Source: Clostridiales bacterium (GTDB lineage Bacteria; Bacillota; Clostridia; Oscillospirales; Acutalibacteraceae). From it: a DNA stretch of 64,000 nucleotides. Below are positions 32,331-42,061 of this stretch, in pieces (position 1 is the stretch's first letter; each line of letters begins with the position of its first letter). Where the stretch lies: assembly GCA_019422525.1 (NCBI GenBank), contig JAHZDE010000007.1, forward strand, positions 62,001 through 126,000, in the 5' to 3' direction. A program made the translations under genes and the position numbers. Below the pieces are notes generated by a model, which saw only the letters and a program-made list of their open reading frames with translations, searched no databases and had not been told where the DNA came from.

Positions 32331-35300
32331 TGGCAAAAAGGAAACGGGGCATTTCGGCAGCATCAAAGGATATGCTGCGAGCTGTGTGGAAGTCCAGAAG
32401 CCGGTTTTTGGCCATTTTCGGGATTGTCGCATTGGGAGCTGGATTTTTCTGTGGATTGCTTTCTTGTGGACCCGATATGCGAGATACGGTAGATCGGTAT
32501 GCAGACGAGTCCAATATGATGGATATTCAGATTTTATCTACACTGGGCTTAACGGATGATGATGTGAAGGCAATTCAAGAAGTGGAAGGCATTACGGGGG
32601 TGATGCCTGGGTATCAGCTGGATGCTTCGGCGGTTTTGGACGGAAAAGAGCTCTCCACCCGCTTTCACAGTCTGCCGGAGGACATTTCGGAAGATAATGA
32701 GGACTATATCAATCATCCTGTTTTGCTGGAAGGCCGGTGGCCTCAGGCGGATAATGAGTGTGTATTGGGAACCAGACAGGCGGAGGAAATGGATGAGTCT
32801 CCTGTAGGAAAGACCATCACAGTCCAGCAGGAGGATAGCGAAAATGGCGGCCTGAAAGAAACAGAGCTTAAAGTAGTGGGGCTGGTCAAATCGGCCTATT
32901 ATGTATCATTTACCATTGGTTCCACCGCAGTGGGAAACGGACAGCTGGATATGTATGCTTATGTGCCGCAAAGCGCCTTTGACCAAGAGGCATATACAGA
33001 AATTTTTGCCACAGTGGCTGATACCAAGCAGCTGAATTCCTTCGAGAGTGATTATGACGAAGTCGTGGATAAGGTGCAGGAACGCTTGGAAGAGTTGGGC
33101 GAAGAGCGCACCGTGGCACGAACCAATGAGGTAAAGGGCGACGCACAAAAGGAATTGGATGATGCTCAGCAAGAGCTGGATGAAAAAAAATCGGAAGCCC
33201 AGTCACAGTTATCAGAGGCCGAGCAAAAGCTGAAAGACAGCGAACAACAACTGAAAGACGGAAAACAACAGCTGGAAGATGGAAAGAAAGCTCTGGAAGA
33301 CGGAAAACAGGAATTGGAAGCTTCTCAGGAGGAACTGGACAAAGGGCAGGACGAACTGACACAAGCCCAATGGGAACTGCGTTGGGGACAGTATCAATAT
33401 GATAATCAGCTGCAATCATTTAATGACAAGAAACAACAAGCCGAGGAGAAGTTTGAAGATGCCCGGAAAGAAATAGAAGAAAATCGCCAGACTTTGGAAG
33501 ACGGAAAAGAAAAACTTGCTTTGGCGCAGGCTGCTTTGACAGAAACCGAAAACTGGATTGATACTTTGGAAGAGCAGATTCAAAGTCTGGAAGATGCGGG
33601 AATGACCGACCAGGCCGAATCCCTTCGGCAAACCTTGGAGAAGGCGAAGGAAACCTGGAATCAGGCCAATGATGAAGTCCAGACCCAACAGAAAACAGTA
33701 GAAGAGGGCGAGGCTGCACTGGCCCAGGGAGAAAAAGAACTGGCTGAACAGGAAGCTTCGGCAAATGCTCAATTGGAAGACGGGCAGAAACAGTTAGATG
33801 CGGCAGCAGCAGAGCTGGAAGACGGTCAGGCGGAAATTGACGCAAATCAAAAGAAGCTGGACGATGGTCAAGCAGAAATTGATGCCGGCTGGGAAGAATT
33901 GAAAGCCAACGAAAAACAGCTGGAAGACTCTGAAAAAGAGATTGAAGAAGGCGAAAAACAGCTGGAAGAAGGCAAGGCCGAGTATGAAAGCCAAAAAGCC
34001 GCTGCAGATAAAGAATTACAGGAAGCACAGAACAAAATAGATGACGCTCAGCAGGAAATTAACGATATTGAAACCGCACAATGGTATGTATTGGACCGGG
34101 GCGCCAATATGGGATTTGTCAGCTTTAAAAATGACGCCAACCGTATGGATGCTTTATCTACCGTATTCCCGGTAATATTCTTTTTGGTAGCCGCGTTGGT
34201 AGCATTGACAACGATGACCCGTATGGTAGAAGAAGAGCGGGTGATTATCGGTACTTATAAGGCACTGGGATATACGAAAGGCAGAATTGCTTTTAAATAT
34301 CTGTTCTATGCAGGAACAGCTACCCTGTTGGGCTGTCTGATAGGACCGTTGATTGGTTTCCAGGTATTGCCGCAAGTGGTTTGGTCGGCATATCAGATTG
34401 TCTATTCCGGACCGAATATGATTCCGCCTTATCGGGTTGGATATGCTTTGATTTCGGTAGCGGTGCTGCTCGTATGTACGATGGGCGCTACCTTCTCTGC
34501 CTGCTGGAGTGCTCTGCGGGAAGTTCCGGCATCTCTGATGCTGCCCAAGTCTCCTAAGGCCGGAAAGCGGATTTTGTTGGAGCGGGTGACCCCTATTTGG
34601 AAGCGGCTTTCCTTTACCCATAAGGTAACGGCACGCAACCTGTTCCTCTATAAACGCCGCTTGATTATGACAATGGCTGGAATTGCGGGATGTACAGCAC
34701 TTCTGGTAACCGGATTTGGCGTGCGGGATTCTATTTCAGATATTCTGGACATTCAATATGGGCAGCTGTATCGATATGATACAACGGTGACTTTGGAAGA
34801 TGATACCCAGCCAGATGAAGTGAAAAGCCTGATGGATGATTGGCTGGAAGAACCAGTATTTGCGGTGCAGCAGGCAGGTGAAGTAACGGACTCCAGTGGA
34901 GATACCGTGAGTATTTATGTACAGTCCCCACAAGACAGTCAAGCCTTTACCGAACTGGTGGATTTTCGTACCCGGTCCGGGCATGATCCGGTAGCTTTTG
35001 ACGATGACAGTGTAATAGTAAGTGAAAAGCTTTCTCAAATTACCGGAGCCGGAGTAGGGGATACGCTGCGGGTAAAAGTAGGAGACCGTTGGAGGGATGT
35101 TACGGTAACGGGCGTTTGCGAGCAGTACGTATACCATTATATTTACATGGGCCCGCAGATTTATGAAGATACTTTTGGCAGACAAGAGATCAATCAGGTT
35201 CTGGGCATTTTTACCGGAGACGACAGGGAAGCTGCTTCTCATGAGTTGCTGCAGAATAAACATGTTACGCTGGTTTCCTTTACAGAAGATACGCGGGAAA

Positions 35301-35725
35301 CTTTTGGGGATATGTTGCAGAGTATGAATTATGTGGTACTAATTTTGATTTTCTGTGCCGGAATGTTGGCTTTCATTGTGCTGTATAACCTGACAAATAT
35401 TAACGTTACAGAGCGGCAGCGGGAAATTGCCACCATTAAGGTGCTGGGATTTTATGATAGGGAAGTCAGTATGTATGTATATCGGGAAACGATCATGCTG
35501 ACATTGCTGGGATGTCTGGTAGGATTGCTGTTGGGAATTGTACTGCATATATTCGTCATCAATACAGTAGAGGTGGATATGGTAATGTTTGGACGTACCA
35601 TTAAACCACTGAGCTATGTGTGGTCATTCCTTCTGACAATGCTGTTCTCTGTGCTGGTAAATCTGGTAATGGAGAGAAAGCTGAGAAAAATCAGTATGGT
35701 AGAGTCCCTGAAGTCTGTAGATTGA
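32330..35725 (+). CDS. Large FtsX-type ABC permease with long extracytoplasmic coiled coil
   Basis: A 1,131-residue protein. ATG 32330 overlaps the ATPase stop. It has an N-terminal membrane segment (about 25-45), a MacB-like extracellular part, then about 310 residues (269-580) of very high Gln/Glu/Lys content with repeated LEDGK-type heptads, and a first FtsX membrane domain with three helices (from about 610). A second extracellular part and a second FtsX domain near the C-terminus follow. Coiled coils of this style occur in a known group of Firmicutes FtsX permeases, but their cargo is unclear. The coil could reach across the wall or dimerise. Confidence 0.88.
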   Translation: MAKRKRGISAASKDMLRAVWKSRSRFLAIFGIVALGAGFFCGLLSCGPDMRDTVDRYADESNMMDIQILSTLGLTDDDVKAIQEVEGITGVMPGYQLDASAVLDGKELSTRFHSLPEDISEDNEDYINHPVLLEGRWPQADNECVLGTRQAEEMDESPVGKTITVQQEDSENGGLKETELKVVGLVKSAYYVSFTIGSTAVGNGQLDMYAYVPQSAFDQEAYTEIFATVADTKQLNSFESDYDEVVDKVQERLEELGEERTVARTNEVKGDAQKELDDAQQELDEKKSEAQSQLSEAEQKLKDSEQQLKDGKQQLEDGKKALEDGKQELEASQEELDKGQDELTQAQWELRWGQYQYDNQLQSFNDKKQQAEEKFEDARKEIEENRQTLEDGKEKLALAQAALTETENWIDTLEEQIQSLEDAGMTDQAESLRQTLEKAKETWNQANDEVQTQQKTVEEGEAALAQGEKELAEQEASANAQLEDGQKQLDAAAAELEDGQAEIDANQKKLDDGQAEIDAGWEELKANEKQLEDSEKEIEEGEKQLEEGKAEYESQKAAADKELQEAQNKIDDAQQEINDIETAQWYVLDRGANMGFVSFKNDANRMDALSTVFPVIFFLVAALVALTTMTRMVEEERVIIGTYKALGYTKGRIAFKYLFYAGTATLLGCLIGPLIGFQVLPQVVWSAYQIVYSGPNMIPPYRVGYALISVAVLLVCTMGATFSACWSALREVPASLMLPKSPKAGKRILLERVTPIWKRLSFTHKVTARNLFLYKRRLIMTMAGIAGCTALLVTGFGVRDSISDILDIQYGQLYRYDTTVTLEDDTQPDEVKSLMDDWLEEPVFAVQQAGEVTDSSGDTVSIYVQSPQDSQAFTELVDFRTRSGHDPVAFDDDSVIVSEKLSQITGAGVGDTLRVKVGDRWRDVTVTGVCEQYVYHYIYMGPQIYEDTFGRQEINQVLGIFTGDDREAASHELLQNKHVTLVSFTEDTRETFGDMLQSMNYVVLILIFCAGMLAFIVLYNLTNINVTERQREIATIKVLGFYDREVSMYVYRETIMLTLLGCLVGLLLGIVLHIFVINTVEVDMVMFGRTIKPLSYVWSFLLTMLFSVLVNLVMERKLRKISMVESLKSVD

Positions 35726-35749
35726 TTGAAAAGTGAAAATAACCAAATT

Positions 35750-35790
35750 AAAAGGAATCAGCCACCCATCATGGGTGGCTGATTCCTTTT
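35750..35790. terminator. Bidirectional terminator between the permease and GH127 genes
   Basis: A perfect 19-bp stem joins 35750-35768 to 35772-35790 with a three-base loop and flanking A/T runs, between convergent genes. Confidence 0.93.
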
Positions 35791-35836
35791 GGGATTATAT
35801 ATGATTTAGAAGGAAAGATCAATTCAGAAGAAAAGA

Positions 35837-37783
35837 TTAAACACGGCTGTGAATCCAGACAATCATCTCGCCGGGTTCACGGTTGCACCAATAGCAATAG
35901 GGGATAAAGGTCAAATCGGTTTCTTCATACTGTGCAGAGGCGTCTTTATATAATTCGCCATCCTGCCATCCGGACTCGCTCAGTCGGAAGCCTTTGCAAT
36001 GAAGGGTCATAGCACCGCCAAACAGATCGTCGCGATATTCTTCCGTAATTTCAGCGGAAGGATCAACAAAAACAGAAGCAAGGTTGCTACCGTTGTCGGT
36101 TTCTTCCAGGCAGTATACTTCGGGACCACGAACCAAAGCCACTTTACCGCAATCAGCACGAACCTGGGGATTTGCCCGGACAAAGTGAGCCGGCATATCA
36201 AAGGAAATTTGGATGTTATCATCAGACCAGACACGGTCTACGCAGGCAAACCCGTTAACAACCTGATATTCCTGTGCTTCGCCATTAACCTGAATGGTGA
36301 AGTTTTTGGCATAACCGGGGATACGGATGTACAAGGGGAACTGGGAAGCCGTTTCAGCCTTTACTGTCATCGTCATAGAAGAAGTCTTCGGGAAATCGGT
36401 GTCCAATGCAACGGAGACCTTAGTTCCGGCCAGTTCCAAGTCGGTGTGATTCTGAATGAACAGGTTGACATACAGAGCGTTGTCATCGCGAGAATAAATA
36501 TATTGTCCCAAAGAGGTAAGAGTACGTGCCACGTTGGTGGGGCAGCAGGCGACATCAAACCACTTTTGACGAACAGGTTTTACATGTGTTTTAGCGGAAT
36601 GTTCCAAACAGCTATCCGGCCATACTTCCAAGGGATTTACATAGAAATAACGGTTGCCTTCCAAAGAAATACCGCTGCGGACGGTGTTGTACAAAGCGCG
36701 CTCTACAGTGTCAAGATAGCGAGCGTCCCGTTTAATTTGAGACATCCGAAGGCCAAACAGAGCCAGCCCAATGGAAGCGCAGGTTTCGGAATAGTTGATA
36801 TCGTTGGGCAAATCATAATCGATGGTAAAACGTTCATAAACCGAGCAGGAACCAATGCTGCCGGTGAGGTACATCTGCTTTCCAACAATATCGTTCCACA
36901 GAATGTCGCAGCGCTTTAACAGCTCTTCATCCTGATATTCATAAGCCAAATCTGCCATAGCGCAATACATATATACTGCACGGACTGCATGACCTTCTGC
37001 TTTATCCTGTTCACGAACGGGGCGGTCGGACTGGGAATAAGCGGGGAAATATTCTTTATCCTCGTCATAAATCGCCTTAAATCCAGGACGACGAATTTCT
37101 TCTTCAAAATAGTTGGGGGTACCACCGCGGGTATCAATAAAGTATTTGGCGGTTTCCAGATAGGCACGATTGCCGGTAGCACGATACAGCTTTACGAGAG
37201 CCAGCTCGATTTCCTGATGTCCAGGATAGCCGTGACGCTGGTTTTCGCCGGGGCCGAATTCTTTACAAATCAAATCGGCAAAGCGGCTCATAATATCCAG
37301 AAATTCCCGTTTGCCAGTTGCATAATAATATGCTACGGCAGCTTCAATCAAATGACCCGCTGTATACAACTCATGACCCATGGAAAGGTTTTCCCAACGG
37401 CGTCCGTTTTCCCGAAGGGTAAAATACGTATTAATATATCCGTCGCTGCACTGTGCACGGCCAATCAGCGCGATGACCTCATCGGCAGTTTTTTCCAGCT
37501 CTGCGTTGGGGGTAACTTCCAGACTGTAGGCAACGGCTTCCAACCATTTGGCCACATCAGTATCTTGAAAGACTGCACCAAGACGTTCTCCTTCGTCTTC
37601 TCCCGCAGCGATTCGGAAGTTTTTCAAACAGTGACTGGGCGCGGCATCGGTCACGCGGTCGTTGAGAATTTCCCATTGATAGGGGATGATAACAGCGGGG
37701 ACCAGTTTAGTATACTTGTTCCAGTAGCTGTCATCTATCTGGATAGTTTTAAGCGGAAGCGGGCGCAGTTTGTTGTCCAGCAT
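35837..37783 (-). CDS. GH127 beta-L-arabinofuranosidase, intracellular
   Basis: A 648-residue enzyme without signal peptide. ATG 37783 has AAAGGATG upstream. It has the (alpha/alpha)6-barrel signatures of GH127: GHEIELA-like helices (HQEIELALVKLYRATG), HAVRAVYMYCAMADLA, the YSETCASIG segment (Glu333, Cys335) and DVACCPTNVAR (Cys413, Cys414). In B. longum HypBA1 the equivalent Glu and three Cys bind zinc, and one Cys is the nucleophile; all are present. It should hydrolyse Ara-beta-1,2-Ara in the cytoplasm. It is divergent from the transporter operon and has a LacI-type palindrome in its leader. Confidence 0.92.
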   Translation of the reverse strand: MLDNKLRPLPLKTIQIDDSYWNKYTKLVPAVIIPYQWEILNDRVTDAAPSHCLKNFRIAAGEDEGERLGAVFQDTDVAKWLEAVAYSLEVTPNAELEKTADEVIALIGRAQCSDGYINTYFTLRENGRRWENLSMGHELYTAGHLIEAAVAYYYATGKREFLDIMSRFADLICKEFGPGENQRHGYPGHQEIELALVKLYRATGNRAYLETAKYFIDTRGGTPNYFEEEIRRPGFKAIYDEDKEYFPAYSQSDRPVREQDKAEGHAVRAVYMYCAMADLAYEYQDEELLKRCDILWNDIVGKQMYLTGSIGSCSVYERFTIDYDLPNDINYSETCASIGLALFGLRMSQIKRDARYLDTVERALYNTVRSGISLEGNRYFYVNPLEVWPDSCLEHSAKTHVKPVRQKWFDVACCPTNVARTLTSLGQYIYSRDDNALYVNLFIQNHTDLELAGTKVSVALDTDFPKTSSMTMTVKAETASQFPLYIRIPGYAKNFTIQVNGEAQEYQVVNGFACVDRVWSDDNIQISFDMPAHFVRANPQVRADCGKVALVRGPEVYCLEETDNGSNLASVFVDPSAEITEEYRDDLFGGAMTLHCKGFRLSESGWQDGELYKDASAQYEETDLTFIPYCYWCNREPGEMIVWIHSRV

Positions 37784-37822
37784 AGTCTTTCATCCTTTCA
37801 CAGTTTTATAATTTCTGAATTC

Positions 37823-37834
37823 TAAAACGTTTAA
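37823..37834. promoter_or_regulatory. LacI-type operator in the GH127 leader
   Basis: TAAAACGTTTAA, one base away from the perfect palindrome TTAAACGTTTAA. It lies between the GH127 promoter and its start codon. Confidence 0.7.
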
Positions 37835-37872
37835 TGTTGAGAGGACACAATTCCTCCCACTCTTATAGACAT

Positions 37873-37881
37873 AGTATATCA
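37873..37881 (-). promoter_or_regulatory. Extended -10 promoter for GH127
   Basis: The minus strand reads TGATATACT, about 90 bases before the start, upstream of the operator. Confidence 0.5.
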
Positions 37882-38005
37882 CAAGAAAACCAAATACAAA
37901 AAATCCAATTTCAATTGTTTTTGGAAATTATCTCTTGAATACTTAAAAAATCAATGAATCTCGCCAATTTGCACGAGATTTGAAAAATAACCAAAAAAAT
38001 TAAAT

Positions 38006-38276
38006 TTTAAAACGTTACATAATCTTATTTTAAACAATACAATTGCAAAAAATGACGGATGATTAAGCAGACAAGCTGAAAAAATGGCTTAAAACAGGCA
38101 TTTTTTCTCGTTTTCAAAATGAGGGGATAAAAGCAAATATATAATAAGAAATAATATAACGTTATATATATGGAAAGAAAGGATAAAATGATAAGAAAGA
38201 CCAATAAGAGAAAAGTCTTTTTGTGGGTTTCAACAGAAAGACTAAAAATCATCTGCAAATCATATTAAACGTTTTT
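38006..38276. promoter_or_regulatory. Partial operators and AT-rich spacer between GH127 and the transporter operon
   Basis: The 870-base gap 37784-38653 holds no gene. Besides the operators listed separately it has a half site near 38008 (TAAAACGTTACA), a palindrome TATAACGTTATA at 38155-38166 and TTAAACGTTTTT at 38265-38276, all with an AACGTT core. Confidence 0.5.
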
Positions 38277-38363
38277 TGCTTGAACTGTCATGATAAAAAA
38301 TACAAAAATCTTCGAAAATAGGAGGAAATAAGAGAAAACACAAGCAGATTTCCAATAATTAGC

Positions 38364-38413
38364 TAAAACGATTCAATTCAGGCGTTTTCTTTTACAAATA
38401 ATTGTGGTATAAA
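38364..38413 (+). promoter_or_regulatory. Candidate promoter of the transporter operon with nearby operator-like site
   Basis: TGG-TATAAA (38405-38413) is an extended -10 about 240 bases before the binding-protein gene. TAAAACGATTCA at 38364-38375 upstream resembles a weakened operator or cre-like site. A second possible promoter is TTGAGC, 16 bases, TATAAC near 38453-38480. Confidence 0.4.
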
Positions 38414-38551
38414 AGTAGCAGATAAACAATTTATAGAAAAAATACCGACGTTGAGCAATATCAATTATCTATTATAACAATGAGATAGAAAGTTGAAATT
38501 TCTCATCGTTTTGGGAAAGCAGGAAACTGCTTTTGTTTTTTGGAAAATAAC

Positions 38552-38563
38552 TTAAACGTTAAA
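38552..38563. promoter_or_regulatory. LacI-type operator before the binding-protein gene
   Basis: TTAAACGTTAAA, a near-palindrome with the AACGTT core, about 90 bases before the start codon and downstream of the candidate promoters. Confidence 0.65.
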
Positions 38564-38653
38564 CTTAAAACATGTGATCCTGTCACCGATCTGCTCCAGG
38601 TTTTCCTGAGAGTGGAAGCACATAAAAATAATTTTTTGAATGGAGGCAGCAAA

Positions 38654-40045
38654 ATGAAGAAATTAAAGAAGATTCTGGCGGCCGCCCTCTGCTTGGCTAT
38701 GTTGACAGCAACTGCAGCCGGCTGCGCCAGCGACACAACTGAATCCAGCACCGGTGGAAATACTTCCACTCAGGAAGAAGGCAAGGACATTACCTTGAAG
38801 TTCCTGTACTGGGCTGATGAAACTCAGACCAAACTGATGCAGGAAGCTTGCCGCGCCTATGAGGAAGAGAATCCTGGCATTACCATTGAAGAGCAGGCTT
38901 TGCCCGCAGACGGAACTTTTGATACTTACATTCAGGCTGCAAGAGAGCAAAACAACCTGCCGGATATCAGCTATATGGGTGAAGGCGATGTACAGAGATA
39001 TTATGAAATGGGCCTGCTGGCTGATATTTCCGATATTCTGAGCGATGGTACCATCCCCGAGAAACTGGCTTCTGTTACCGTTAACAATCCCGAAGGCAAG
39101 CCCATTGCTGTAGGCCTGTCCAACCAGATTAACGTTCTGTATTACAGCAAATCCAAGCTGGATGCTGCCGGTGTGGAATATCCGCCTACCGATGTGAATG
39201 ATGCTTGGACTTGGGATGAGTTTGTTGAGAACTGCAAAAAGCTGACTAAGGATGCTAATGGCAAGACCCCCAACGATGAGGGATTTGACCCCAACATGAT
39301 TACCGACTACGGCATGGGCTTTAACTGCCTGCGTGAATTCCACCTGTTCTGGGGTATGTATTCCAATGGGGGCGGCGTTGTTTCTGCTGATGGCAGCGAG
39401 CTGCTGATGGATGACCCCAAGTCTATTGAAGCTGTTCAGAAATTTGCTGATTTGATCAATGTTGACCATGTTTGCTCTGCTGCTACTTACAGCTGGGATG
39501 GCGGCGCAGGTGCTGTTGCCGATGGCTTGGCAGCTGGCTATGCTATGATGATCAACGGTTCTTGGGATATTGCTAACGTACAGGGCAACGATGACATCGG
39601 CGTAGGCGTTCTGCCCAAGATGGAAAAGGCTGTTACCGTTAACTGCGGCGGCCCCTTGGTTCTTTATAAGAATGAAGACGAAGAGAAATTGGCTGCAGCC
39701 AAGAAGTTCTATGCTTATCTGGTTGACCCCGCAAAGTGCATGCCTCTGCTGAACAGCGGCGCATGGCTGCCCAACCAGGCTGACTGGTATACCGATCCCG
39801 AGCTGGTTGACTCTTGGGGCAATGATTATCCCGACGGCGCAAAAGAAACTATCCTCAGCTACTGCACCACCGATGGCGCAATTGCTCAGTGGCCTGCATA
39901 TTATGTGCCCGGCTATGCCAAGATGAACACTGCATTTGAGGCTTCTATCGATAAGATTCTCGGCGGTCAGATTTCTGCCGAAGAAGGTTTTGCAGAGTGC
40001 ATGCCTCAGATTAAGGAAGCATTTGAATCCGGTACGGTTGACTAA
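38654..40045 (+). CDS. Sugar ABC transporter substrate-binding lipoprotein
   Basis: A 463-residue protein. ATG 38654 follows GGAGG; the signal peptide ends in a lipobox (ATAAGC) with an acylated Cys near residue 23, followed by a Ser/Thr/Gly linker. The body has the features of family-1 extracellular sugar-binding proteins (ITLKFLYWADE, LPDISYMGEGDVQRYYEMG, LNSGAWLPNQADW). From its position it probably captures arabino-disaccharides released by the surface enzymes. A hairpin in the gap after it would reduce permease expression relative to binding protein. Confidence 0.92.
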   Translation: MKKLKKILAAALCLAMLTATAAGCASDTTESSTGGNTSTQEEGKDITLKFLYWADETQTKLMQEACRAYEEENPGITIEEQALPADGTFDTYIQAAREQNNLPDISYMGEGDVQRYYEMGLLADISDILSDGTIPEKLASVTVNNPEGKPIAVGLSNQINVLYYSKSKLDAAGVEYPPTDVNDAWTWDEFVENCKKLTKDANGKTPNDEGFDPNMITDYGMGFNCLREFHLFWGMYSNGGGVVSADGSELLMDDPKSIEAVQKFADLINVDHVCSAATYSWDGGAGAVADGLAAGYAMMINGSWDIANVQGNDDIGVGVLPKMEKAVTVNCGGPLVLYKNEDEEKLAAAKKFYAYLVDPAKCMPLLNSGAWLPNQADWYTDPELVDSWGNDYPDGAKETILSYCTTDGAIAQWPAYYVPGYAKMNTAFEASIDKILGGQISAEEGFAECMPQIKEAFESGTVD

Positions 40046-40068
40046 GCAGTCCGAATAAGACTGAGTAT

Positions 40069-40110
40069 ACAGACACTGTCCTGCCTTTCAGGGCAGTGTC
40101 TGTCCGTATT
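40069..40110 (+). terminator. Partial terminator between binding protein and permease genes
   Basis: ACAGACACTG pairs with CAGTGTCTGT with inner CCTG/CAGG pairing, followed by a short T-rich tract. It fits the usual excess of binding protein over permeases. Confidence 0.7.
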
Positions 40111-40145
40111 TTATAGCGTTTTTTATCGAGAAGGGAGCGTCCGCA

Positions 40146-41108
40146 ATGAAACCCCAGCAAAAGAAAAGAAATTTGCGGCCCGCAACAAAGGAAGCGATTG
40201 TCGGATACCTCTTTGCGGCGCCAGCTATTATCGGTTTTCTGGTTTTGACCTTGTATCCCATGTTAGCCAGTTTATATTACAGCTTTAATGATATCAACAT
40301 TCGTAATGACGAGCAGCAAATGGACTGGGTTGGATTTGGCAATTATATTCAGATATTCAATGACCCATCCATTGATTTTAAAAAGTCAATCGGTGTCACA
40401 ATGTTGTATACGGTTATCAACGTCATATTGGTAATTGTTTTCTGCCTGATTTGCGCCCTTCTTTTGAATCGTAAGTTTAGGGGCAGAAATATCTTGAGAG
40501 CTATATTCTTCCTACCTTCTGTTATCCCCATGGTAGCAACCGGTCTGGTTTGGAAAATGTTGATGCAGAACCAGGCACAAGGCGGATTGGTCAACTGGGT
40601 TTTGATGTACATATTTAAAGTCCCCCCAGTTGATTTTATCAATACATCCGCAATTTTTGTCACATTGTTTATGATGAGCTTGTGGACCTGCGGCGGTACA
40701 ACTGTGGTGCTGATTGCTACTTTGCAGGATGTGCCGAAAGATCAGTTGGAATCCATCGAAATCGATGGTGGCAATGCGTGGCATAAGTTTACCAAGGTTA
40801 CATTCCCGACCATTAAGCCGGTTTTGTTTTTCCAAATGATTATGTGTATGATGACCTCTGTACAGATTTATACGCAGAGTGTTGTTTTCTCCCGCAATGG
40901 TGCGCCTAATCATCTGACATACTTTATTAACGTAATGATTTATGACCATTCCTTTAATGAGTCTGGAATGCGTGGTATTGCAGCGGCAGAAGCTTGGGTA
41001 GTTTTCCTAATCATCTTGGTCTTAACCGTGATTATGTTCTACTTCCAGGGCGCATTTAAAAAAGATGACGCTTCCGGTCGGAAAAGAGCAAAACGGCGTG
41101 CACACTAA
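40146..41108 (+). CDS. Sugar ABC transporter permease, UgpA/MalF-like
   Basis: A 320-residue, six-helix permease. ATG 40146 lies in GGGAGCGTCCGCAATG. It has the IVGYLFAAPAIIGFLVL first helix and the ATPase-coupling EAA-type loop VPKDQLESIEIDGGNAWHKF. It pairs with the next permease, 24 bases downstream, to form the channel for the imported oligosaccharide. No ATPase gene is present in the operon. Confidence 0.93.
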   Translation: MKPQQKKRNLRPATKEAIVGYLFAAPAIIGFLVLTLYPMLASLYYSFNDINIRNDEQQMDWVGFGNYIQIFNDPSIDFKKSIGVTMLYTVINVILVIVFCLICALLLNRKFRGRNILRAIFFLPSVIPMVATGLVWKMLMQNQAQGGLVNWVLMYIFKVPPVDFINTSAIFVTLFMMSLWTCGGTTVVLIATLQDVPKDQLESIEIDGGNAWHKFTKVTFPTIKPVLFFQMIMCMMTSVQIYTQSVVFSRNGAPNHLTYFINVMIYDHSFNESGMRGIAAAEAWVVFLIILVLTVIMFYFQGAFKKDDASGRKRAKRRAH

Positions 41109-41132
41109 TCGCTTGAAAGGAGGAAATTTCTC

Positions 41133-42029
41133 ATGGCAACAATGAACGCTGCTGCGGCAGGTAATACTAAAAAATATAAGAGCATGAGCCGCTCAAAAAC
41201 AAAGAAAAAGGTTATCAATGGGCTTTTGATTGCCTTGGCCATTTTTCTGGCTGTGCTGGTTGCATTCCCCCTTTACTGGTTGATTCGGAGTGCATTGGTA
41301 ACCAAGCAAGAGCTGTTTGCACGTCCTCCGGTGGTTTTCCCGGCAGAAATTCAATGGTCAAACTTTGCGAAAGGCATGGCGCGAGTTCCTTTCTGGGCTC
41401 AGCTGTGGAACTCCGTATCCATCACAGTCCCTTATGTAATTGGTACGGTGATTACCTGTGCACTTGCTGGATATGCTTTTGCTCGTCTGCGTTTTCCGCT
41501 GCGGGGCATGTGGTTTGGATTGGTAATCAGCTCCATGATGCTGCCCAGTGTAGTTACTTTGCTCCCTCAGGTAAGTCTTTATACAGCGTTGGGAATTAAC
41601 AATAAGTGGGCTCTGATTGTGCCGGCTTTCCTGTGCGCCGGCGGCAATGCCTATTTTGTATTTTTGTTGCGCTCGTTTTTCTTGACACTTCCCATGGAAT
41701 TGGATGAAGCTGCCAGGATTGATGGTGCCGGAACCCTTCGCATCTTCTTTAGTATTATGGTTCCGTTGGTAAAGCCCGCTTTGATTGTGACTGGCTTGTT
41801 CAGCTTTATCAACAGCTGGAATGAAATCTTCTATTCATCCATTTATCTAAAGAGCGATACCGAATATACGATGCCGTTGGGACTGCTGATTGTTCAAGGT
41901 ATGCGTTCTCCCAACTATGAGCAGATGATGGCGTTGACTTTGCTGGTTTCCGTGCCGTGCTTGATTCTGTTCTTCATTGGCAACAAGTTCTTTGTAGAAG
42001 GTATTTCTCTGGGCGCAGTAAAAGGTTAA
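41133..42029 (+). CDS. Sugar ABC transporter permease, UgpE/MalG-like
   Basis: A 298-residue, six-helix permease with AAAGGAGG before ATG 41133. The EAA loop reads LPMELDEAARIDGAGTLRIF, typical of the MalG side. A basic, Ala/Asn-rich 35-residue N-terminal tail precedes the first helix. The operon ends here at a long hairpin; the ATPase must be supplied from elsewhere, as with the shared MsiK/MsmX-type ATPases of Gram-positive bacteria. Confidence 0.93.
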   Translation: MATMNAAAAGNTKKYKSMSRSKTKKKVINGLLIALAIFLAVLVAFPLYWLIRSALVTKQELFARPPVVFPAEIQWSNFAKGMARVPFWAQLWNSVSITVPYVIGTVITCALAGYAFARLRFPLRGMWFGLVISSMMLPSVVTLLPQVSLYTALGINNKWALIVPAFLCAGGNAYFVFLLRSFFLTLPMELDEAARIDGAGTLRIFFSIMVPLVKPALIVTGLFSFINSWNEIFYSSIYLKSDTEYTMPLGLLIVQGMRSPNYEQMMALTLLVSVPCLILFFIGNKFFVEGISLGAVKG

Positions 42030-42061
42030 AATATTCTTTCGTGTATATTTCTTAGGTAGTT

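Noticed and set aside
33212..34028. Several minus-strand frames across the permease coiled coil, rich in Leu and Phe and looking like membrane proteins.
   Set aside because: They are the antisense of Glu/Lys/Gln heptads, which automatically gives Leu/Phe-rich translations.
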